Positions 1 to 5,333 of a stretch of DNA of 21,506 nucleotides are shown piece by piece. The stretch's first letter is position 1; each line of letters begins with the position of its first letter. Source of the DNA: CAZVFX01 sp964626565 (lineage in GTDB: Bacteria; Myxococcota_A; UBA9042; CAIXZC01). The stretch covers positions 1 through 21,506 of the forward strand of contig CAZVFX010000122.1 in the NCBI GenBank assembly GCA_964626565.1, in the 5' to 3' direction. The notes beneath the pieces were generated by a model. The model was not told the origin of the DNA and did not search any database. It saw only the letters and a program-made list of their open reading frames with translations. The position numbers and the translations under genes are program-made.

Positions 1-33
1 AGAAAAAGCGGAGAAAGTCAACCCAAAAAAGTC

Positions 34-51
34 ACTTTTTTTAAAAAAAGT
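34..51. repeat. Perfect A/T-tract palindrome in an A/T-rich stretch
   Basis: ACTTTTTTTAAAAAAAGT is an 18-base perfect palindrome. It lies in a strongly A/T-rich stretch (about 20-80) with further runs of A and T, in sharp contrast to the GC-rich remainder of the window. AAAAAAG at 25-31 can also pair with CTTTTTT at 35-41. Such tracts are expected to be curved and could act as a weak bidirectional terminator, because a run of eight T follows on the plus strand. No gene is seen in positions 1-182. Confidence 0.6.
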
Positions 52-155
52 TTTTTTTATTTTTTTCTTGACAAAAAAAGGGGGTTAAAGCATTGATAAT
101 CAGTAAAAACAGAAGTCATAAGTCGTGGACTATCAAAGACTTACAACTGCGCGGG

Positions 156-173
156 GGGGGCCGCGAGGCCCCC
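156..173. repeat. GC hairpin with GNRA-type loop downstream of the LVIVD gene
   Basis: GGGGGCC (156-162) pairs perfectly with GGCCCCC (167-173) around the tetraloop GCGA, a GNRA loop when transcribed from the plus strand. It sits just past the stop codon of the minus-strand operon ending at 183. It could end or protect that transcript. No T-run follows in either direction, so it is not a canonical intrinsic terminator. Confidence 0.5.
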
Positions 174-182
174 GTCGTGCTG

Positions 183-788
183 CTACCCCCCGGCGCCGTC
201 GGCGCGGGTCCCCCCGTCCCCGTCGTTTTGGGTCCCCCCGTCCCCGGTTTTTTGGGCCACCATCACGTCACGGGCGTAGCCGCCGGTGTCGTGTACGGCG
301 AGGGTGCGAATGTCGTTGAGTTCGCTAACGTCGTAGATGCCCAGCCCGGACACCCCCATCGCGACGAACAGGTGGTTTCCGGAGAGGGCCATGCGAAGGG
401 CGGCTCCGGGGGTCGCCACTTCCCCGGCGAGACGCAAGGTTCCTTCGCCTCCGGTCTCGAAGATCTTGACCCCTCGGGGGCCGTTGGCGGCATAGAGACG
501 CCCGTCCGCGGCCAGCACCGAATTGACCGAGTCGGGCAGCGCTGCGGCGGCAAAAGGCGCTTCCAGGCGGGGCGGCTGACCCTTCTTGGGTTCTGCCAAC
601 GCCGAGCGTTTGAACAGCGCCACGCCATAGGTGGTTCCGCCGGCAACAAGGTCCTGGCCTATGAGGGCGAGATTATAGGTTCGATTGAGCAGTTCGGCGG
701 CCGGGTCCTTTTTCGGTTCTTCCCCAGCCAGGGCGCCAGTGGGCAAGAGCGCGGCGGCCAGGGCCAGAATCAGCGATTTTCGCAGCAT
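183..788 (-). CDS. Secreted LVIVD-repeat (beta-propeller-like) protein, probably 3'-truncated
   Basis: The 201-residue product begins with a signal peptide (MLRKSLILALAAALLPTGALA). About three LVIVD-type repeats follow, recognisable by phrases such as GRLYAANGPRGVKIFE, NHLFVAMGVSGLGIYDV and GGYARDVMVA. Proteins with these repeats are usually secreted or surface proteins and normally carry more repeats, forming a propeller. The start at 788 was chosen because ATG follows a GAGGAA ribosome-binding site and lies one base after the TGA of the Zn-ribbon gene. The last roughly 22 residues (QKTGDGGTQ onward) are encoded by the tandem repeat at 206-256 and do not look like LVIVD sequence. The original 3' end therefore appears to have been replaced by repeat DNA. 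Specific function is unknown. Confidence 0.7.
   Translation of the reverse strand: MLRKSLILALAAALLPTGALAGEEPKKDPAAELLNRTYNLALIGQDLVAGGTTYGVALFKRSALAEPKKGQPPRLEAPFAAAALPDSVNSVLAADGRLYAANGPRGVKIFETGGEGTLRLAGEVATPGAALRMALSGNHLFVAMGVSGLGIYDVSELNDIRTLAVHDTGGYARDVMVAQKTGDGGTQNDGDGGTRADGAGG
206..256 (+). repeat. Two tandem copies of a REP-like GC repeat
   Basis: GGGTCCCCCCGTCCCCG occurs at 206-222 and again at 230-246. Each copy is followed by a similar T-rich segment ending in GGG, giving a period of 24 bases. The core CCCCCCGTCCC followed by [C/T]GTCGTT is shared, in inverted orientation, with the pair at 21376-21434. The repeats lie inside the 3' end of the LVIVD reading frame and encode its Asp/Gly-rich tail. 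Confidence 0.75.
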
Positions 789-789
789 C

Positions 790-1278
790 TCATTCCTCGT
801 CTTCGTCGGGGGAGGCATTCATTTCCAGGGGCAACTCAATGGTACGGAAGATCGCCACGAACGCCTGTTCGTGGAGCACCTGCTGCACAATACCCAAACC
901 GTACTGTTTGTGTATGACGAGGTCCCCCTCGTCGTAGCTTTTCTCCCGCTGATAGCGGGGAGCAAAGCGAGCGTCCACATCGTCCGTCAACTTCCGCCAT
1001 CGCTTGGTGACCTCCGTCCCCCCTGTCGCAGCCCCGCGGTCCGCGCCTGCAACCTGGGCCTGTTGGCGGCGGTCCCTCAGGGCAAAAGCCCGCTTCAACT
1101 TCTGCGCCCTGAATTCCGCGTCGGACTTCTCCCGCTTGAAGGCCACCGTGAAGTGACAGGTTCGGCAGGTAACCTTCTTCACCTCCCCGTTGACCACAGA
1201 GGCCACGTTACCGTGGAGGTTGAGCTTGCACCGGGTACAGTAGAAATCGACTTCGTCGCCAATTGATTTACCTTTCAT
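790..1278 (-). CDS. Zn-ribbon protein with C-terminal CarD/CdnL-like segment
   Basis: The 162-residue cytoplasmic protein has an N-terminal zinc ribbon of two CxxC pairs (Cys14/Cys17 and Cys38/Cys41). A charged, Arg/Lys-rich, probably helical middle follows. The C-terminal segment, EGDLVIHKQYGLGIVQQV, resembles the small beta-barrel of CarD/CdnL RNA-polymerase-interacting proteins. The protein ends in an acidic tail. ATG at 1278 was preferred over an upstream in-frame start at 1314 because it follows GGAG by seven bases and lies four bases after the M64 stop. A role in transcription is inferred from the CarD-like motif only. It could equally be a small nucleic-acid-binding protein of unknown role. 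Confidence 0.7.
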   Translation of the reverse strand: MKGKSIGDEVDFYCTRCKLNLHGNVASVVNGEVKKVTCRTCHFTVAFKREKSDAEFRAQKLKRAFALRDRRQQAQVAGADRGAATGGTEVTKRWRKLTDDVDARFAPRYQREKSYDEGDLVIHKQYGLGIVQQVLHEQAFVAIFRTIELPLEMNASPDEDEE

Positions 1279-1282
1279 CTCC

Positions 1283-2596
1283 CTACTCCGTATAGAAGCG
1301 GATAGCGGCCTCAACCGCCCGGCTGCAGACCGGGCAGAAATCGATGGCGCGCTTCGATTTCATTTTGCAATCAACTGCAGGCCGGTACAGTCCCTTGGCT
1401 GAATAGCCGGCCCCTTCGAACGCTCCCACCTTGCCTTCGTGCTTGGCGACCGGTGTGGGAATCGGCACTCCGGACTCCACCATGTCCTTCCACTTCAGCT
1501 TTTCGGGACCGTCCAGCAGCGCGGTTATGTTGGGCTCCCTGGGTTCGACTCCCCGGGGGTAGAAATCTGAGTAAGCCACCGACGAGGAGTAGTACTCATC
1601 TGCGAGGCCGGCAAAGCCGTGTCCGAACTCGTGGACGAACACGTATTCATCGTACTCGTTGTCGGAGACGAAGATGGAAAAGAAGTTGTAGATGCCTGCG
1701 CCGCCGTAGCGGCTGGAGTTCACCATTATGAAGATCGCATCGTAGGGAACCAGCGCGGCCAGGTCCCGCATCTCCCGGTTCTTGATAGTCGTCAGGTAGC
1801 GAGCGGAGTCGAAGGTGTTGAAGGTACATCCCAGGCGAGAAGTGTTGAACACCCCCTTGCGCGGCTCCTCAGGCCCTGAGTATTCCGCGTGACTCACCAC
1901 TCCCCGAACGGATATCTTGTCCCGGTACTTGTTGAAGGGAGGACTCGAGAGCAGCACCTCGGAGTACCGCTGCAGATCCTTTCTCGCCTTGTCGGCCTGG
2001 GCCGCGGGGTAACCATCTGCAATTATCACCACGTCGAGGCTGCTGACGGGCTTGCCACCATCGTTGAGCAGCACCACTTCGGCGTCCTTACGCTCCTGGG
2101 GCCGCCGCACAAGGTGGGAGGAAGGGTCCACTTCCTGCGCGAAGATCTCAACCAGTTTACCCTTGGCATCGTGGGTGAAAATTTCCAATCTCACCGGTTT
2201 CTTGGGATAGGGAAATCGCACTGTCTCCTCGAACACCTTTTCAACCTTCTTCGCTTCGCCGGTGGTCTGCCATTCGCCGAACAGAGTGGAGTACCCCTGC
2301 TCGAAGATCGACTCACCTGAGTCCAGGTCCACCACCCGGAAGCGGTACTTGCCGTAGTCCGGGGCCGCAGTGAGGTTCTTCACCGGCCCGGGCCACGGTT
2401 CTTCCTTGACCACAACGTCCAGGGAAATGCTCTCCTTTTCCGCGTCGCCATAATGATGGTAGTCCACTCTCATTGCCGCGTCCTCGAACAGGCGGTCGAA
2501 GTTGGCGGCAGCATCCTGGGCCATGGCGGACGTTGAAACTGCGAGCAGGCCCGCCACAAGCCCCAGCAGTAGCGTCATCGGTGATTTGCATAACAT
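1283..2596 (-). CDS. Secreted M64-family metallopeptidase (IgA-peptidase-like)
   Basis: This 437-residue protein starts with a signal peptide (MLCKSPMTLLLGLVAGLLAV...SAMA). It has a beta-rich N-terminal region (about 25-180) typical of M64_N. The catalytic domain carries HEFGHGFAGLADEY at residues 322-335. Its HExxH gives the two zinc-binding histidines and catalytic glutamate, and the downstream LADEY is characteristic of family M64. A CPVC pair near the C terminus may form a disulfide. The first possible start is TTG at 2602, but ATG at 2596 is preferred because GGAG lies eight bases upstream. It is the first gene of a three-gene minus-strand operon with a strong promoter at 2651-2679. M64 founders cleave IgA, but the substrate here is unknown. 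Confidence 0.9.
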   Translation of the reverse strand: MLCKSPMTLLLGLVAGLLAVSTSAMAQDAAANFDRLFEDAAMRVDYHHYGDAEKESISLDVVVKEEPWPGPVKNLTAAPDYGKYRFRVVDLDSGESIFEQGYSTLFGEWQTTGEAKKVEKVFEETVRFPYPKKPVRLEIFTHDAKGKLVEIFAQEVDPSSHLVRRPQERKDAEVVLLNDGGKPVSSLDVVIIADGYPAAQADKARKDLQRYSEVLLSSPPFNKYRDKISVRGVVSHAEYSGPEEPRKGVFNTSRLGCTFNTFDSARYLTTIKNREMRDLAALVPYDAIFIMVNSSRYGGAGIYNFFSIFVSDNEYDEYVFVHEFGHGFAGLADEYYSSSVAYSDFYPRGVEPREPNITALLDGPEKLKWKDMVESGVPIPTPVAKHEGKVGAFEGAGYSAKGLYRPAVDCKMKSKRAIDFCPVCSRAVEAAIRFYTE

Positions 2597-2650
2597 CGGC
2601 AAGGCTCCTTTGGGCGATTCAGCCGGACCTGGTTAGTCCTGCGCCCGAGC

Positions 2651-2679
2651 ATCATATCGGCTCGTTTTTCTCTTTTCAA
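2651..2679 (-). promoter_or_regulatory. Sigma70-type promoter of the M64 operon
   Basis: On the minus strand TTGAAA (2679-2674) and TATGAT (2656-2651) are separated by exactly 17 bases. This is about 55 bases upstream of the M64 start, and an AGGAG ribosome-binding site follows. Each hexamer matches consensus at five of six positions. Confidence 0.75.
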
Positions 2680-2700
2680 TGGCAAAACGGGGGTCCCCTC

Positions 2701-2729
2701 TTGACAACATGGAGCGCTTCGTTCGACAC
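2701..2729 (+). promoter_or_regulatory. Possible promoter of the lipoprotein-TPR-PilZ operon
   Basis: A perfect TTGACA at 2701-2706 precedes the start at 2749, but no good -10 hexamer lies at 16-18 bases. The region is divergent from the M64 promoter. A promoter is expected here by position, and only its -35 half is convincing. Confidence 0.35.
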
Positions 2730-2748
2730 TCGCGGACAGGAGGGCCCT

Positions 2749-3123
2749 ATGGGTGCCATGTCCCGCCATCTTCTGCTGGCGGTGGCCGTCGTCGTGGCGG
2801 TGACCGGTTGTGAGCGCATTCAAAAAGCGCTTTACCGCCCCAAGGTGAAAGTAGCGTGCCGCATTCTTGAAAAGCAGTGCGTCTTCAGAAACTACGGGGA
2901 TCCCGGCGAAGCTTGCGTGGAGGTTGCCGTGTTCCACCTCGAGTCGGGCCGGACCGTGCGCTCCCGTCCCGCCTGCTCCGGCCGCATCGATCGGGAGGCG
3001 CCGTCGACGGTGGATCTGGTTTTCGACGAAGCCGACCCGACGACCCTGTGCATGGGCGAGCAGTTGGACAAGGACTTCAAGAAGTGCTGCAAAGTGGAGA
3101 TTATCGAGTTGGAAGAGCCATGA
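2749..3123 (+). CDS. Small Cys-containing lipoprotein of unknown function
   Basis: The 124-residue product has a lipoprotein signal: a hydrophobic segment followed by the lipobox V-T-G-Cys21. The mature part of about 100 residues contains seven further cysteines, including a CC pair near the C terminus, suggesting disulfides in the envelope. ATG at 2749 follows AGGAGGG with good spacing. A second in-frame ATG at 2758 is possible but badly spaced. The stop codon overlaps the start of the next gene (ATGA), so the two are translationally coupled. I do not recognise a family. The segment from about residue 27 is beta-rich and resembles a small envelope domain. Confidence 0.75.
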   Translation: MGAMSRHLLLAVAVVVAVTGCERIQKALYRPKVKVACRILEKQCVFRNYGDPGEACVEVAVFHLESGRTVRSRPACSGRIDREAPSTVDLVFDEADPTTLCMGEQLDKDFKKCCKVEIIELEEP

Positions 3124-4349
3124 CCCTCAAGTCTGCAACGTTGGCCGCCGTGGCCACGGCATTGGCCGTCTGTGCTTGCGCGCCGGAACCCGAGCAGCTT
3201 GCGCGCGCCCGTCTGCAGCAGGGCATCGAGGCGATGCAGCGGGGTGACTATGCGACAGCCCTGACGACTTGCGAACAGTGCGCACTGGATCTTCCGGGCG
3301 AGCGTTCCGCTCACATTTGCCGCTTGGTGTCCGCGATCCATCTTCAGAATTGGGTGGCGGCTTTGGCCGCGGCTGAATTGCTCGGCGAACAGGAACCGGA
3401 ATCAGCTTGGGCCGGTGCGGTTATTCTCGACCTGCAACGCCGCCTCAATCGGCCGGTGGACGGTCGCTTTCCCGTGCCGGAAGGCGAGACCGGTCTGTGG
3501 GCGTGTCTCGAGGGGTGGTGTAGCGCCGACGGCGAAGAAGGGGAACCTGAAAATGTTGACCCGGTGGCAAGAGCGCTCCTGGCCGTCGCCCGAGGGGACC
3601 AGACTGCTGCGCTGCGCCACCTGGAAAGTGCGGAGCGCAAGGGTGTAGTGCCTCGGCTACTCGCCCTCCTGTACCTGAAGACCGGGAATCGCACCGGTGC
3701 GGTGGAGATGCTTCCACATCTGGGCTGCCGGGACCTTGCTGCGGGTGAACTTGGCGCCCAGTTGGCGGTATTTCTTCAGGAACCGGCCTTTTTTCGGGTC
3801 CCGGGCTGCCCCCCCGGGAGCGCTGATGAAGAGTGGCCACCGGCGCTGGCGGCGGCCGTTGCGCACTACCGTGGGAAGGGGGCGTTGGACGGCTCCATTG
3901 CGGAGGCCGTTCCCGGGGACGGGCCGTTGCGGCCGTCCGCTGATTTGCTCATGCTCCGGGCGATGAGCAAACCCCCCTCTGACAGCAGAGAGAGATTGAA
4001 ACTGCTGGAGGAGGCTGCCACCGCAGACCCTTCCAACGCAGTGGCCAACCTCAATCTTGGATTGGCGCTCATTGGCGACCACCAACTTCGCAAGGCCGCG
4101 TATTACCTTTCCCGGGCCCGAGCCGCGGGCACCGATTCCGGGGTCGCTACCGTGTACCTCTACCTCACTCGACTGCTCAGCGGAGAGTTGGAGGTTGCCT
4201 CCGGCTTGTTGCAGGAACTGAGTCCCTCGGCGGGCCGCACCTGGCTTGAGTGGCTGCAAGGGCTCGAACCACATAGCTATTTTCAAACCGGTACGGTTGG
4301 TGTATCTTTAAGGGAGAGTGGGCGGGACAGCCTGGGGGGCAGGCATTGA
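3120..4349 (+). CDS. TPR-containing lipoprotein
   Basis: The 409-residue product has a signal peptide and the lipobox V-C-A-Cys20. It is an Ala/Leu-rich helical repeat protein. TPR-like units are clearest near residues 27-60 (ARLQQGIEAMQRGDYATALT) and near 305-345 (AVANLNLGLALIGDHQLRKA). Weaker repeats lie between. Such lipoproteins act as protein-interaction scaffolds at the envelope, and no partner can be named. ATG at 3120 overlaps the preceding stop by ATGA, and its own TGA overlaps the TTG start of the PilZ gene, so three genes are coupled. Confidence 0.75.
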   Translation: MTLKSATLAAVATALAVCACAPEPEQLARARLQQGIEAMQRGDYATALTTCEQCALDLPGERSAHICRLVSAIHLQNWVAALAAAELLGEQEPESAWAGAVILDLQRRLNRPVDGRFPVPEGETGLWACLEGWCSADGEEGEPENVDPVARALLAVARGDQTAALRHLESAERKGVVPRLLALLYLKTGNRTGAVEMLPHLGCRDLAAGELGAQLAVFLQEPAFFRVPGCPPGSADEEWPPALAAAVAHYRGKGALDGSIAEAVPGDGPLRPSADLLMLRAMSKPPSDSRERLKLLEEAATADPSNAVANLNLGLALIGDHQLRKAAYYLSRARAAGTDSGVATVYLYLTRLLSGELEVASGLLQELSPSAGRTWLEWLQGLEPHSYFQTGTVGVSLRESGRDSLGGRH

Positions 4350-5263
4350 GTAGGGAGCGTAGAGGATACGAGCGTTCCAACGTGCAAATTGAGTTCTACT
4401 GCTATGTAGACGGCCACCGTTTTGATTCAGCATCCATCGACATATCGCCTTCCGGAGTCTTCCTTCGTACCGACGATGATGTGCCCGAAGCGGCACGCCT
4501 GGTAATCGTTCCCAAGGACGAACACTCGAAAGATTTTCCGGTAATGTTGCTCGGCATGGTGGCCCGCAGGCAGGAAGAACCCGCCCCCGGTCTCGGGGTG
4601 CGCTGGCTCAGGTGTGTCACCAGGTTCGGAGTCAAGCACATATTCAGGTTCATGGAAGCCTACCCCGAGTTCAGCGCACGGGAGTTGCCGGTGGTTTCCC
4701 ACACCATGGCTAAGCACTCGGTTATCGGCTACGACTTCACCGGGAATCGCTTCTACATCCCCCGGCGGTCCGCTCGGACCCCCGCCTCCGCGGAGTTGAC
4801 CTCCCCGGATTTGCCGAAGAACCCGGAGGCCCAGACCCCGCCGGAGGCTCCGGCTTCCGTCGCCTCACCCCCCGACCTCACCTCGTCGGCGGAGCAAGGT
4901 GCCATCACCCGCAGCATGAAACAACAGTTCGAAATGGTTACCACACAGATCCCGGTGGAGTTTGCCTGCGACGGCTCCAAGTACAAGGGCGTCATCAAGG
5001 AACTGAGCCTCAGCGGGATCTTTCTCGAGGTTGATATCACCCTGCTCAATCTGGACGGCAAGATCCTCATCAATTTCCCCGTCCCGATCCAGGACGACGT
5101 TATTCACGCCCGGCTGGTGTGCTCCATTGTCTCCACCGCTCCCCACGCCACTATCGATATCCTTGGCCTGACCCTCTCCATTGATGGAGTCCAACAGAGC
5201 AGGCCGGGAGTTTTTGAGCGCTACGCCAAATACCTCTACTATCGGATGCTCGCCAACCGCTAG
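4346..5263 (+). CDS. Tandem PilZ-domain protein (second domain degenerate)
   Basis: The 305-residue soluble protein has two PilZ-like domains joined by a Pro/Ala/Ser-rich linker (about 140-190). The first (about 3-115) has both c-di-GMP signatures: R6-x-x-x-R10 in RRGYER and D32-x-S-x-x-G37 in DISPSGVFL. The second (about 190-300) keeps a related ELSLSG (219-224) but has no RxxxR in front, so it probably does not bind nucleotide alone. The start is TTG at 4346, which overlaps the preceding TGA, with a G-rich ribosome-binding stretch just upstream. No in-frame ATG precedes the PilZ arginines. The likely role is a c-di-GMP effector acting with the neighbouring envelope proteins, inferred from context. 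Confidence 0.8.
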   Translation: MSRERRGYERSNVQIEFYCYVDGHRFDSASIDISPSGVFLRTDDDVPEAARLVIVPKDEHSKDFPVMLLGMVARRQEEPAPGLGVRWLRCVTRFGVKHIFRFMEAYPEFSARELPVVSHTMAKHSVIGYDFTGNRFYIPRRSARTPASAELTSPDLPKNPEAQTPPEAPASVASPPDLTSSAEQGAITRSMKQQFEMVTTQIPVEFACDGSKYKGVIKELSLSGIFLEVDITLLNLDGKILINFPVPIQDDVIHARLVCSIVSTAPHATIDILGLTLSIDGVQQSRPGVFERYAKYLYYRMLANR

Positions 5264-5275
5264 CCCCCTAATTGA

Positions 5276-5304
5276 TTGAAAAAGCCGCCCTTCAGGGCTA
5301 GAGT
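5276..5304 (+). promoter_or_regulatory. Sigma70-type promoter of the kinase gene
   Basis: TTGAAA (5276-5281) and TAGAGT (5299-5304) are spaced by 17 bases. Transcription would start near 5311, just ahead of the GGAGGT at 5314-5319. The spacer contains a small GCCC-TTCA-GGGC hairpin that could be coincidental. The kinase can thus be expressed apart from the PilZ operon. Confidence 0.55.
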
Positions 5305-5333
5305 GCAAAGCGTGGAGGTCTGACCAAGTTCAA

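Noticed and set aside
68..100. TTGACA with GATAAT as a plus-strand promoter
   Set aside because: The hexamers are 21 bases apart, and at 16-18 bases there is no usable -10. The A-rich context makes chance matches likely.
206..256. CRISPR array or minisatellite from the tandem GC units
   Set aside because: There are only two units, with no unique spacers of regular length and no cas genes. A REP-like pair fits better.
93..917. 274-codon plus-strand frame over the LVIVD and Zn-ribbon genes
   Set aside because: It is a shadow of two supported minus-strand genes. It has no ribosome-binding site and a composition typical of antisense frames.
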